The notes under the pieces are model-generated. The model was not told the origin of the DNA. It worked only from the letters and a program-made list of their open reading frames with translations, and did no database searches. Positions 22,059 through 35,200 of a stretch of DNA of 64,000 nucleotides are shown one piece after another. The position numbers and the translations under genes are program-made. The stretch is from Acytostelium subglobosum LB1 (lineage: Eukaryota; Evosea; Eumycetozoa; Acytosteliales; Acytosteliaceae). Location of the stretch: the NCBI RefSeq assembly GCF_000787575.1, contig NW_012236521.1, positions 824,924 through 888,923 on the forward strand, read 5' to 3'. The stretch's first letter is position 1, and each line of letters starts with the position of its first letter.

Positions 22059-24372
22059 ATGGAACGTACTTTTACTTATTTATTAATACTAATTATTACA
22101 TTTGTACTATTATTCCAAAATGGTAATTTAATTATTGACTGGAGATGAATTGACGAATTATTAACATTATTCTCCTTTTGGAATCAATCAAATCGAACCA
22201 ATCCAGTTCAATCAAAACCTGATGTTAAATCAATTGAATATTTCCCATTTAATGCAACATTGAGTGGAACATCATTGAATGAGATCACAAGTATAGAGTT
22301 AGTCAAGGTTAAAGGTGGTTCATATCCAATTACCAAGATGACATTAGTGGACTCGAATCATTTGGTAATATTCTTTGGTGCCGATGTTGTTTTGAGTGGC
22401 AACTTGGTCTACTACTTCTCCGGTAGTTCAGGTACACTTGATTTGAACACGAATTGGAATCCAATATATGTTACCGGTATTACAAGTGCACCTACACAAG
22501 GTGGCATGGTCACAGTGCAAGGAGCTTTCCTAAACACAACCACAACAGAGACCAAGAACACATTGTTCATTGCCAACTATGTAAATGACACTGGTGCCGA
22601 AGCCAACAGCGACTACTTCTCCAACTATTTCATATTACCAGCATCTGACCAAATCTCAGGTACCAACAACCAAGCCAACATTACATGTATCCAAAACAGT
22701 GCATCATTCACATATTCATTCTTGCGTAAGTTGCTACATCAATTCACTCACTCACTCCACTACTTCAACTTCTAACTCATTCATTCATTCATCAATATTT
22801 AGCACCTTATGTTACATCTTTAACATATTCATCAAGTAATATTGTTATTAATGGAGGTAGTTTTGGAACTAAACTTGGTGATGTAAAGGCTTACTTGGAT
22901 GGTATCCAACTTCCAGTTAGTGAGATTACCACTCCACATCTTAAGATCACCACTGGCTACCCAACAGGAACATCCTTACCCTTTGACTCATCATTCTTTA
23001 GCTATGCGGGTGTCAAGTCCCTGACCATGTCAGTCAACCAAGACATGAAACAACCATACTTCCACACAATAAGTAAGTCAATCAATCAATCAAGAACATG
23101 TATTGATCAGTATTCTAATATCATACCCTAGGACCTGTTCCAACATCAGTAACAAGTGTTGCCAGTGACCTTGGAGGTTTGGTAACATTGAGTGGCGACA
23201 CATTCACTCAAACAAGATGGAATGGTAGTTTGACCACTGTATCAATTAAGATTGGTGGAACTTCATGTGATAATGTTACTCCAGTATCAAAGAATGGAAA
23301 TCAATTCTCATGTTTGATGCAACCATCTTCATCAACTTCACAACAGATCAATAACCTACCAGTGTCTATTATGATCGATGGTGCTGCCTCCTCTGGAGAC
23401 AACAAGGTCACATTCTCTTATGATATCCCAGACATCCAGTTAGAGGCCGAACAACGTGGAGACCAAGTTAGATTGGTTGGCCAGCGTCTTGGCAACGTCA
23501 ACAACCTCAACCAGACAATCATTACATTTGACAGCCAGAACTTGGTTGCATCGTCGATTGTCTTCTTGACCACCTCGACCCTGGAGCCAAACGGACAGGA
23601 CAAACGTGTCCAAGAGCTCAACTTTACCATCCCCCCTACCACCCCAATCGGCATGCCTTTGACCATCGGCCTGATATTCAACGGCAATCAGTCACCTCAG
23701 ACCAAGTCCATCATGGTCTATCCTCAGGTGCTATACGTTACCTCGCCACCAGTTGCTGGAGGACTTGTCACAATCAAGGGAACATTATTCCAAGCCAAAC
23801 AAGAGAATATCACAATCCCACAGTGCGAATCATTCACCCTGATCAACAGCACCGACATTACTTGTCAGCTTCCTCTTGGAAGTGGAGGCAACCACACAAT
23901 GAACATCACTCTCAACACGATCTCTGTAGTGACCTCTTTCAACTACCAGCCACCAGTGGTACGCGAGATCACCAACTTCAGTTCGAGCGGTGGTGGTGTT
24001 ACAGTGTACGGAGACAATTTTGCCACAGCCGACGACCTCAGTGTGACCATCGGTTCGGTCAAGTGTCGCGATCCTCACATTCTGACTTCATCGATGTTGG
24101 CATGCCAGGTGCTCAACACAGACCTGCCCTCTCCCCTACCTACTGAAATACAGACCGTGACGGTGACAGTGGCTGGCCAGACTTGCGAGGCCAACATCTT
24201 TGGCTACATCATCCCTAATCAATCAAACGACATCAGCAAGCAACTCAAGTGGATCCTTCCCTTTGGAATCCTGGCCGTGTTGTTCATCGTGGGTACATTC
24301 ACGGTGCTCACCATCAGACTGATTATCAGAAGGAGGCGAGTACAGGCCGTAAAGAAATTCATCAAGGCATAG
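22059..24372 (+). CDS. IPT/TIG-domain type I membrane protein (Tgr-like)
   Basis: Predicted cell-surface protein with extracellular immunoglobulin-like IPT/TIG folds. Four exons in phase (22059-22122, 22207-22725, 22803-23072, 23132-24372) give 697 residues. Exon 1 is a signal peptide (MERTFTYLLILIITFVLLFQ). TIG units are recognised by repeated GG.V/I.G..F patterns: APTQGGMVTVQGAFLN, NIVINGGSFGTKLGDVKAYL, LGGLVTLSGDTFTQT, VAGGLVTIKGTLFQA and SGGGVTVYGDNFA. About ten N-X-S/T sites are present. One membrane span (WILPFGILAVLFIVGTFTVL) near residue 665 is followed by a short basic tail (RRRR). This is the layout of dictyostelid Tgr adhesion and recognition proteins, but those form a large family and a TgrB/TgrC role is not shown. 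Confidence 0.85.
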
Positions 24373-24818
24373 TTCAGTACTAGATATATATATACTATTT
24401 ACATTACTCCTCTGGCAATGGACCATGGAGACGAATGGAACATGTCCATCGTTCACACAGTGCCTTTGTGCCACATGGGCACTCAATCTGTATTACCGAG
24501 AGATTTCCAAATCATATCATCAATTAAAACGTTGTAATTAATATCCAATATAATATATCCACCTTATCTGATCAAATGAGTGATTGATGTCTTTGATGGG
24601 ATGGAAGTAGGGGACCGGGACACATGATGATCAATGTTGGTGATGAGCGACGACATTCAGGCTGTGTGCATTTAGTGACGATGAGTGATCCATGAACTGA
24701 GTCCTGATGATGTGCTGGAGACCAGATCCGGTGGGCCACGACATGGAGTGATCCCAATGGTGATCGATCCGGGGGTTGCGATGATATTGTGATGATGATC
24801 CATTGATTGGATAGAGGT
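24373..24818. other. Convergent intergenic stretch
   Basis: Lies between the 3' ends of the IPT/TIG gene (plus) and the methyltransferase gene (minus). AT-rich ends suit polyadenylation signals. The middle (24600-24790) is GC-richer with gatgatc repeats, but I see no tRNA or coding pattern. Confidence 0.35.
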
Positions 24819-26537
24819 CTAGACTTTGCGGGCGATGACCCAAATGCATGTGTAGATCACTTTGAACAATGATTCCCTATTCTGTTCATACGGGCAATCG
24901 ATTGTCTTGAGTTCCTGTTGTGTATGTGTAAGTTAGTTAGCGTGGTCGCCAATTCAGAATGATTGATCAACTTACCATGATTTCAAAGTTATAGGATCTG
25001 ATGACTTTGACAAGGTCGTCCGCATTGATGTGCGTATCAAAGTGGAAGTGAAGTGGTCCATTGTTGATCCATAGACCGCCAGGCTTGAGTACGATGCTAA
25101 TGCGCTCGATTACCTTGAAGATATCATCGACAGCATCAATAAAGAAGCATGTGGAAACACAGTCGAATGACTCCTTCTTTGTATCCGTTGCAAATATCGA
25201 GAAGAAGTCACCAAATGCAAAGCTCAATGTGCCATGTCCATTGCCCTTGATGTCTATCAATGTATCCGGGATTGACACTGGTCTTAACTGGAGGATCGTG
25301 GATTGTTAGTATCACATTTGATCGACTCATTCACAAATGATCAAACATACTTGTGATTGAAGATTGATGTTGTTCTTGGTCTGATGGACGAATGGATAAT
25401 AGCTATGAGAGAGTGGCTGGATAACACTGGAGAACAGCCGTTTGATTGGTGATTATTGAGAAGAGTGAGTTCTCGTTCAATACCGTGTGGAAGCCCAGCT
25501 TGGATATCTCGTAGGAGAGGCGACCACTTCCGCCTCCTGGACACAACACCCTAATATTGGCTCTGTTGGTGCGGTCCGGATAAAGGCGCTCGAGTGATGT
25601 TAAGAATGGAGAGAAGCCAATATCTCTCTCTTGTTTGCCCTGGATAATGATTGATTGATGGATTGATTGAGTTAATGAGTGAATGAGATGGAATGATTCC
25701 AGCTGAATCCAGACTTACCTCTGCGCTCCAGTCGCGTGTGATCTGAAGCAAGAGGTGATGAAGCCTGTCAAAGATACTCTTGGAGCCCCAGTGCATGCCG
25801 GAGGTCGGCTTCTTGGGGGTTGACGAGGATGAGGAAGTGCCATTTGATGGTGACGAATTGTAGTCGGTGTTGTCGGTCAGGTCTTGAGATTGGGACTGCT
25901 GAGACTGCTGTGACTGTAGTGACTGCTGAGACTGTTGCGATTGCTGAGACTGTTGGGACTGCTCGTCCTCCTCGGAGTGTGGAGGAGAGGGGTCATAGTC
26001 CAGCAACACAGTGGGTGAGTCTTCAAACTCACCGCCATCTGAGTCCAACTCATACTCTGAGCAGTCTTGGATCGAGTACTGAGGCACAGTGTCACTTGCC
26101 AGCCAATTGATAAACACTTGATTGTCTTCAATTCTCTTGTCAATCTGATCAAACACTTGTGTCTTTGAGAATGATTGAATGGAGGGAGTAAGTGAGTGAT
26201 TGTTCATTGGCCATGTTGAGTGTGGATAGCTTACAAAGTGTTCGACGAGAGATGGGGAAATGTTGGCGCTGATGATCACGTCTCGATACTTTTGGTTGCA
26301 ACTCTTGGATGATGAGGCGTACTTCTTGAAGTGTGTTCGAATGGTTGACTCTAAGAATTGAATGATTGGCTTTACAACTATTCCTGTTGTCGTTGTCGTT
26401 GCTGTTGTTGATGTAGTGGAAGTAGTAGTAGTTGGTGTTGTTGTATGATGTTCCGTATCCATTGTCGATATGGTCATTTGGTCCATTGACGACATTGGAG
26501 ACATTGAATGTGGTGATTCATGTTGTGAACCACCCAT
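24819..26537 (-). CDS. Carnosine N-methyltransferase-like protein (N2227 family)
   Basis: SAM-dependent methyltransferase of the N2227/CARNMT1 family, which in animals and yeast methylates carnosine or histidine residues. Exons at 26537-26235, 26162-25719, 25639-about 25351, 25287-24976 and 24914-24819 fit. The SAM-binding glycine loop is RVLCPGGGSGRLSYEISKLG; later come the family signatures SFDCVSTCFFIDAVDDIF and KPGGLWINNGPLHFHF, and a C-terminal YTCIWVIARKV. An SQQ-repeat insert lies near residue 160. Within the third exon the frame slips between about 25400 and 25440: NENSLFSIITNQTAVLQ and SYYPFVHQTKNN, both family-like, are in different frames with no good splice pair between them. This is an unrecognised intron, an indel, or a young lesion. 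Confidence 0.8.
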
Positions 26538-27179
26538 TGTATATGTCTATCTCTTCTGGTCTCTCTCTCTCTCTCTCTCTCACCTAACTTAATATATTTA
26601 TTTATAACTTTATATCACTATCACTATCACTCACAATTAGAAGTTAGTTGACAAATGCCCAACAATTACAAGTTACTTGGTATGGTCCAAAATCGATTTT
26701 GGTCGAGTCTAGCTCGATGATCGACCACGAAAACGAACGAACAAAAGTTTGAAGTCAACAAAAAACAAGATACAGATATTTTCGAGAGATACATCAAGTA
26801 ATATAAATATATATTTGTATAACAATGATTGGTTGATTGACTGGAAGAATGAATGGTATTATTATTATTATTATTAGGTACATGGTACGACTCGAGAGGG
26901 AAACTGGAACTTGAATGAAATGTAGTGATGCTGGTGCCCCGTTCTGAATCCGGGAATGGAGATGTTGTTGGGGGATGTGTTTGGAAAACAATGTTGTATC
27001 CAAAGAGTTAGAGATAGAGTGAGAGAGAGAGAGCCAATGGTGACTCCCATCTTGTCCACAATGTTGTTGTTGTTGTTGATGATGTTGTTGATGATGATGT
27101 GGTCGTTTGAATCTGTTGTAGTTACTGTGTTGTTGCTGTGTTGTTGCTGTGTTGTTGTTGTTCAGATATATTCAGTTAG
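26538..27179. other. Gene-free stretch between methyltransferase and RapGAP genes
   Basis: Starts with a (CT)n run (26560-26580) and AT-rich promoter sequence of the methyltransferase gene. The rest has att/gtt trinucleotide runs (26860-26877, 27060-27165). Open frames are repeat-derived; no gene is supported. Confidence 0.4.
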
Positions 27180-28774
27180 TTAACAAAATGACTCGGTAAC
27201 ATCCTTGAGCAAAGCCTTCCTTGTTCGTGACAGTTTGTTCTCGAGTATAGGTGCAATGTATGATGCCTTCTCTGCATTCAACACTGGTTTGTTGTTGTTG
27301 TCGATGAAGATAGGTGATGGAGAGTGAGTGAACTGTCAGCATGATGTGTCTCAATCAATCATTCACTCATTCAATCAACTTACACTTGGCATAGAAGAAG
27401 TCCTTGAATGCTTGATCCTTCTTGAATAGACCGTTGGCTGGCATGGCTGGACCAAACTCGGGAACGGTCTCTTTGGAGACGATGCCTAGACGATAGTAGC
27501 GCTGGCCTGGATCAGACTCGAGACGAACGGCCTTGACCACCAGCACGACATGTACCTGTCTTGAACTGATAGTGGTTGGTCTGTAAACGGTATCGCCATC
27601 CTGGAATACAATGACTACAATGTCATTGCCAATATGTCGTTTCCTCTCCAATTGTTGCTTGTCCTTCACATTGAATGGTAGCATTACAGATACATGATAC
27701 ATCACTTCATTATTATTGACACGTTGATAGATTGAATGTGTACCAGTTGTTCCAGCTATTGATTGATTGAGTGGAGTATGAATGAGTGAGTGATCGTGTC
27801 CAGGTCATGGGCGAGGCAGTGGCCTTCCCATCAATATCAATCTATCATACATCTAACATCCAGTCCTGCTCTAAAGTTTGTCCATCCAGTTAATGGTACT
27901 CGCTCGCCAATGAAGTCCAGGAACTCCTCGAACTCTGGACTCGAGTCAACTGTTGAGGAAGAAGGGGAGGTGGAGTGGAAGGGTCATGATCAGTATGATG
28001 GTCCAGTCACTTGTCCACTCATCAATCGCTCGCTCAATCATACCATTGGCAAACATCTCATCCTCTTTGGTCTGTCCCTCCATTGCATATAGGATACCAA
28101 ACTTGAAGCCCTTGATGGTCTGCTTCTCTTCGAGGTTGAGCAGAGCCTGTGGCAGGGCTGGATCGACAACCTGTCGCATGCCATTGTAGTACTGTGGCGT
28201 GATTGATCGCAGCATATCATAAGGTGATGGTCCTGCTCTAAATAGTCTTCTCCACCACGATGCCTTGACTGTCTCTGCTGGTACCTGCATCCTTTCATTA
28301 CCCTACCAAGTGCATGTGTCAGTGTTCGTGTCAACCTCAGCAACGTGTCGATGACTGGCGATGTTGACATGAACTTACGGCTGATGTTCTTATAAGTACA
28401 CTATAGTGCTTGCCATCCTGTTCCAGCACTATTGATACACATATAGGGTTCTCTGGCTGGGTTGAAGCCAAGAAGTTGTAATGTTCTATGTGTTTGTGTG
28501 TGTGTGAGTGTGTGTCGCCAGACTGTTTCCGCGCGTGTTTCCACGTGTGTTACCGCGTGTTACCGTGTTTCCATGTCGCGACCATACCTTTGTTAAAGAA
28601 TGTCTCTCTGTAATATAATGCATCATTGTCTGATAGATCAAAGACTCCATCAAACACATTCTGTACTGTTGAGCAATCAAACACTTTAAGCTCTTGATCG
28701 GCGGATGAGCCCTCTATCCTATATGTAACAGATGGAGCAATCAATACTCCAGCATTTGTCGATGATGAACTCAT
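27180..28774 (-). CDS. RapGAP-domain protein
   Basis: GTPase-activating protein for Rap-type small GTPases, which regulate adhesion and myosin in dictyostelids. Six exons in phase (28774-28588, 28485-28379, 28302-28044, 27949-27851, 27755-27384, 27283-27180) give 375 residues, so the protein is almost only the RapGAP domain. Signatures in order: EHYNFLASTQPENPICVSIV, FKFGILYAMEGQTKEDEMFA, SPEFEEFLDFIGERVPL, GTTGTHSIYQ, NEVMYHVSVMLPF and RKRHIGNDIVVIVFQDGD. The last includes the HIGND loop whose Asn is the catalytic thumb of this family, so activity is expected. It ends AKLLNAEKASYIAPIL, as in Rap1GAP-type proteins. No other targeting domain is visible. Confidence 0.9.
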
Positions 28775-29247
28775 ATCTGTTTAGGTCTCTGTTGTTGGAA
28801 TGAATATATATAATATATATAATATATATATAATATTAATATGATATGATATAGTTAGAGCAAGATGATGATATGATGAATGAGTGAATGAATGAATGAA
28901 TAGAGGTGGTTTGGTGATGGAGATAAGAGAGGGAAGAGGACTCTTAATGTGAGTGTATTATAAGTGATTGAGTTAGTGTTTGTCAATGAAAGTGATCATG
29001 ATCACCAGTCACCCCTTCGCACACTCACCAATCAATCACTTATTGAGGTGCACCCACCTCCGATGACCCCCACTCACACACCATCACACCTAATGAAGAG
29101 TTTGATCAACAATGGGTCTGTGATAACGAAGTAGATATGTTATTTGCTAGAGAGGTGTCTATTATTATTACATGTTTGGGTTTGTTTGGTATTGATGGGA
29201 TGGGTAGAGAGAGGCCGACCGTTTGATTGATTGATTGATAGATTTGA
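28775..29247. promoter_or_regulatory. Upstream region of the RapGAP gene
   Basis: A TATA-like (atatata)n block at 28804-28845 sits just upstream of the RapGAP ATG. The remainder holds gaatgaatga repeats and the 3' flank of the neurofibromin gene. No gene is seen. Confidence 0.45.
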
Positions 29248-32200
29248 TCATTCATCATCGGATAGGATATCATCCAGAATAGATACAATTGCATTGTCCT
29301 CACTATTCAATGGCTCTACAAGTGTGAACTTGGTCTTGCAGACATGTTCCAACAACTCTGCACAATTCTTAAGTATTGATTGATTCAATGTCATTGTTGA
29401 TGGTCTCTGTGATTGATTGATTGATTGATTGGTGATGGATGGTTAGTGCACTCAAACATGGTTCCTAACAAGTGGATACACTTACATTGAATCCAGGTCC
29501 ACTGTCTAGGACACCTTGGAATCCAATCTTTTGAAGGTGTTGTGCAATGATTGATTGTTGTTTGTCGTTTGAGGTGTTGGCCATGGCACGTGTTGGCATG
29601 GTAGAGTGTACAGAGTTCATTTGATCGACGATGTACAGTGCATTCTCGACAATCTTGTGATTGTCACAACTTCCAATCACACTGGATAGTCTTGGAACGA
29701 GCAAAGAGTATACGGTGGTGAACAGCTGTGCATTGTACTTGATACCCTCGCGCAGGATGTCAAAGACCAGCTGTTGTTCGGGCTCGCGATCTGTGTTGAG
29801 CAGGACTGTCACCAGGAAGCTGATCAACAGGTGCTCGTGATTGCCATCGACCAATGTCTGTGAGTTGAACAGTAGATGTCCTTCCGTGTTGCTGGCCGAT
29901 GCTGGTAGCTCGCCCTCAAATAACATCAATGCCGTGATGTATCCGAGCGTGGCGTTGTTTGTCGTCGAGGCCTTCTTGGCCATCACCAAGAGTAGTGTGT
30001 TGAGCAGGCGCATTGTGATCTCCTTGGTCGACGCGTTCTTGAGTCCCTTGAGACAGTGTGTAGCCAATGCGAACGACATGTTGTTGTCGAAGCTTGTGCC
30101 TGAGACCTGGCACACTCGGTCGATGATAGGTGCGCAGTCTGACTTGGCCGCCAGTAGCGTCTGATGAACATTGTCCTCGCCACCAAACAGCTCATACTCA
30201 TCCATTGTCTTGATGATTGTCTCGAGGAGCGTGACTGCCACAGAGTAGATGCGAACGTCATACACCTGCATGAAGAGTATGGCCACCCACAGGAGAGAGG
30301 GCAGCACCTTGGACTTGGCCGTCAGGTACATCTGCAGGTTGCTCAGTGCGTGCAGACCGCAGTACACCATATCGGAATGGGTGACAAGTGCGTTGGGCGA
30401 CTTGGCCGTCTGTGCCAACACTCCCACCACATCCTTTATGTTCTTCTCCTTGAACTGGCCAGCCTTGATGATGTTGCCCACTGTGATCAACGAGCGGCTT
30501 TGCACTGGCGGGTTGTTGGCGACTGCGGAGCGCACTGCCAGGTGTGTCCAACGCAGGTGCCACTGTTTCGAGCCATCATATCCATTGTCCAAGAACACCT
30601 TGAGTATTGAGAACAACATCTTTACAATTGGGTCCACATTGGACACTGGCATCTTCTCCATATCAGTCTTGATCCAATCAAGGTTAGTGGTGGAGCTGCT
30701 TCCAGCACCATGTCCATGAGATGTACCATGAGTCGGTCCATGATGTGAGCCATGTGTAGGGCCATGTCCATGAGATGCACCATGATGTGAGCCCTGAGCA
30801 CTATGATGGGCAACGTTGCCGCTGCCACTGGTGGCACTTGTGGCGTCGGTAGTGTGGATGCCAAAGAGGATGAGGAACTTTTGTTCGCCAAGCTGTGAGA
30901 TAAGGAAGGGGATGGATGCGAGACGTCCATCATTCGACACGAGCGAGTTGTAGAGTGAGTGCAAGGTGTTGATCAGGATATTGTACACGGCTAGACGGAC
31001 CAGGGCCGAGCCAACGCAGAACAGACTGGTGCCAAGATAGAGTATCTCGGGCAAGTACAATTGAGCGCACTCGGCATTGTCGAATGTCACGTACTGGAGA
31101 AGACGGAGGTAGGTCGCAATCTTGCTCCACAGGGGATGCTCTGACAGGTTGCCTCCACTCACCACTGGCTGTTGTGAGGTCTTCTCGAGCAGGCGCAACA
31201 GACGCGCGATCAGACGACCGCTTGTGGTCTTGGGTGCCGAGTATGAGATTGAAGTGATCATCTCACCGACGGCATCCGTGTGCTTGGGCTCGGGATACTT
31301 GCGGGCACAGCGACTGAGCGCCAGGCCGATCAGGACGTCGCTCTGCTTGCCAATGTTGGACCAAATGCACTCGTGAACGGATGGTCGCAATGCCATCTCG
31401 CGAACGGTCAGATCAATCATGATGTCCAATATGTTGACGGTCTTTTTGTAGCGGTTCATCAACTCGGCTGACGCGCTGGCAGGCGGCTTGGTCGCGTGCT
31501 TGGCCAAGTTGGCGATCCAGGGAGCGATGTACTCGAGCACCAGGAACTTGGAGCCCTGTGAAGCCTTGGTAATGCCGTGCAGTGCCTCAAGCAGGAACTC
31601 TAGCGCCAGGCCAGGTTGTAGACGAGCGACTCTCTCTGATATTTGAACGATCTGTTGGTTGCTATTGCGTGGAACAAACAGGCCGCACGTGTCCATGATG
31701 CGAGTGCCCTCGGCGAAACTGGAGTAGCGCGACAGTGCACCTAGCATGTTGTAGGATGACAATCGCAATGCGCTGAAGCTGCTGCCAATGTTGAGCAGGG
31801 CAATGTTAAGCAGCGTGCCAGGGATGTCTTGTGGGAGCACGCGGTTCGCCGGCACAGTGGCTATGCGGTTGGTCATGTTCCAGCGAGCCGTGCATTGGGC
31901 GATCGCCTGAAGGATCTGTGCACGCTGCGCGCTCCTGAACACCAGTGTCTGCTGCGGGTTCTGCAACTTCAGCTCAAACTCGTTCGCCTCCGACACGTTG
32001 TCCGTGCTGACCTTGAGCACGGTGCTGATGTGGTAGTTGTCAATCAACGCGCTTGATCGTCCCATGATAGAGTACAGCTTCATTGTGACCAGTTGGATGC
32101 TGTCGTTAGTCAATCGTAGCGTGTAGCTCTTCTCGCGATACTGTCCACTATTCTGAACGACGGGGGAGAACGACGCCTTGGTGTTTAGCTCGCTGTTGCG

Positions 32201-35200
32201 TGTAGTGTCAGGCAGGCCGTTGTTGGCTTCGTGAATGTGTTCAAAGATGCTGGAAGGGTTGGACGAGAACACCGTGTACTTGTGTGTCTTGGAGTTGGCG
32301 CCGATGATCTTGGTGATGGACTTGGCGTGCGACTTGACCAGATGACTGGGGTTGAGAATGAAAACGTGTCGCAGGCTGTCCGTCAGCCAGGCGGGAACAT
32401 GGCGAATCCACGTCGAGATCCAAGACAGCGGGATGATGTTGATCTGTGTGAGTAGTGAGCAATCCACCACGATGACGTAGCCGGTGGTAGTGGCGCTGCT
32501 GTGCTCCTTGATGGTCTTGAGCAACATGTAGTACATGTGCTCCTGGTCGATGGACGGGTCGAACCTGCGAGCGATGTAATAGAACACGGGCAAGTTGTCC
32601 TTGATAGTTGTGCCCTGGCAGTAGAACAATTTCTTCTGCTTTAAGTAGTCCAGGTTGCTGTTGTCATGCTTGCGCAGCAATGAGTCAAAGTAGTTTGTTG
32701 AGCCAGGCTCCCAGCCACCCGCCGCAGCGACTCCGCCAGGCGCGCCACCAGTAGGCGTGGGGAGGGCGACCTTTTTGCTCATTGGGGTGGGCGCTGGCAA
32801 GCTTGGCGCGCCAAGACTCGTGATGATCCTCTGCAACTGTTGTGCATGAGCCTTGTTTGTGGCCTCCAGAGCCTTAGTGATCTTGTCCAGTCCGTTGACA
32901 AAGTGGCTGTGGAGCAGGACTGTGTCCTCCTGCTTGGTGTCCCATGTAGGGCGTGCCGGCTCACTAGTCGTTGAAGCCTTTTGGTCTGGCGAGAAGGCGA
33001 TCAGCGCCTCGAATACGTGGTCCACCAACTTGGCATTTTCTGACACAAACGTGTTGAAGTTGTTCATGAAGGGCTCTCGAATGTTGTTGCCTGTGGCGTT
33101 GGAGCCGAGCTTTTGGAGCACCTTTGTGACGAGGAGAAGAGCACGTCTGTTCTCCTTGTTGAGCGCTGCGGCCGACGAAACGATGCCAAAGTTCTCCGGT
33201 GTGATGATGGCCGGACAGATGTACTTGAGGAAGAGGATGCCGATGATTGTGAGCTTCTCGGCACCGGGGAAGAACTCGTGCACTGTCTTGGAGATGTAGG
33301 CGGCAAGCTCCTTGACAGACGATGGAACGCTGCCCACCGTGTCATTGATCGATCGGATGAATTGGCGCGCCAAGATTGATAGACGTGCGACATTGGAATT
33401 GATATCCTCACCTGGGCCAAGCTTGGTGGGATCAATCTCCATCGACTCTTTGTTCGTGAGCAGCTTGTTGATCACGGGGAACAGAGCCTGCTTGAGGTAG
33501 GGTTGTCCAATTAGCTTGATGTACGAGGCAATCATCTTGCTTGTAAGTGTGTTGCCGCGGAGCATGGTGGCGGCGTTTGGTTGTTTGGTTGTGGACACCT
33601 CGTAGTGTATCATCTTCTTGAGGATGCTGATGGAACGATCGTTGGCGTCGTAGAAGTGGACCAGGATACGGGCTACTTCGTCCGACTCGCTGGCCTGAGC
33701 CAGCGCCACAATACCCTGATACTCTGGCTCCAAAAGGTAGTCGTAGAACTGCTGGTACTTGAGCTGCTCGGTTGTTTTGTTGTTGTTCATCTTGAATGAG
33801 GTCTGCGCTGCAAGTTGAGGTGTGCCACTTGCTCTTGCCATCGATGGCTGGCTACCCGATGCAACAGCCGTCTTGAAGGTGGTCTGTTGTGGTGGCGATG
33901 GCTGAGTCGTCTGGTTTTTAGTTTGTGTAGGACTTGATGATGATGAGGTGGAGGTGGCAGAAGCAGGCTGTTGTGGAGGAGGAGTACTTTGATTGAGAAT
34001 GTTGGCAATCATTTGAATGAACGAAGCCCTTGTCTCTGGGTCCTCATGATAGCCCATGTTGATAAAGTACTCCTGCCTCACGTTACTACTCAACATATTG
34101 TTCAAACATTGAATGGCACCATCAGCGATCTGTTTGCTCATCTCATTGCCCTGTAAGAATTGATTGATTGATTGGGGGAGAATGGTTAGAAATGATTCCA
34201 TGTCTCGCAAGTGGCACACAGGAGCACTTACATCTTGCTTGCACTTGCTCAACAGTGTGGAGAAGATGTTGAAGTACTTCTTGAAGGGGTTTGATCCACT
34301 TGAGTCGTTGGCTGGGAATACTAGGCCAGAGAGGAGTGAAGCCATTGAGGTGATGCATGAGATGTCAACGTCCTTGATGAGCTTGGCCTCAGCCATCCAT
34401 TCTCCTGCTGCTCCTTTCTGCTCGCTAACACTCTCACGTATGTTTGATTGTCCACTACCACCACTGCTGTTGCCACTACCACCTTCCACACGTGCATGAG
34501 TGTCCGCGCCATGTCCTTGACCAGGATGTCCTGGTATGATGGCATTGAATACTGTGGTCCACTCAATGATAGACTCAAGGACAGACTTGCGGAAGTCCAC
34601 AGAGAGGTTGATGACGGTGGGTCGCTGCGCAATGATGTCCAGGAGCGAGCAGAAGTTCTTCTTCATTCGCAAGCTGGTGGCGTTGAGTAGCAAGTGACCA
34701 ACATACTTGATGATGAACAACATCATGCTCTCGAGAGCAGGCGTGGTGGCCGCGTCCAGATCCTCGGGCTGCTGTGCTTTGTCAATTAGGTTCTTGAGGA
34801 GATTGATGGTCTGGTCGACAAAGAGCACGCATCTGTCGTTGCTTGGGTCGGCTGCGGGCTCGCTTGACGAACATACTTGTAGCTCGCTCATCAGATACTT
34901 GGTGAGCCACGACTGGCATGCGGGCGCCAGGGATGTGCCGACCAGGAGGATGGATGTCTCGCGCATGAACATGTTGTCGCTTGTCATGTGTTCGATGACT
35001 TCGTCCATGAGCATGCTGATAACTTTGACGCGATCCACATTAGCCGACACGACTGTTGACGAGGTGATCTTGCGACTCAGTCTGATCCTAGTCGTGAAGT
35101 TACCGATGGCTGCGTTGAGCGTACCAGTAGATGAGCTGGATGTGGGTGCCACAGCATGTGTCTCTTTGTTGAGCGTGATGTTGCCCAGACTGCAGAGGAA

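Noticed and set aside
24600-24820. Possible tRNA or structured RNA
   Set aside because: GC-richer patch with gatgatc repeats, but no B-box-like GGTTCGA, acceptor stem or cloverleaf could be found.
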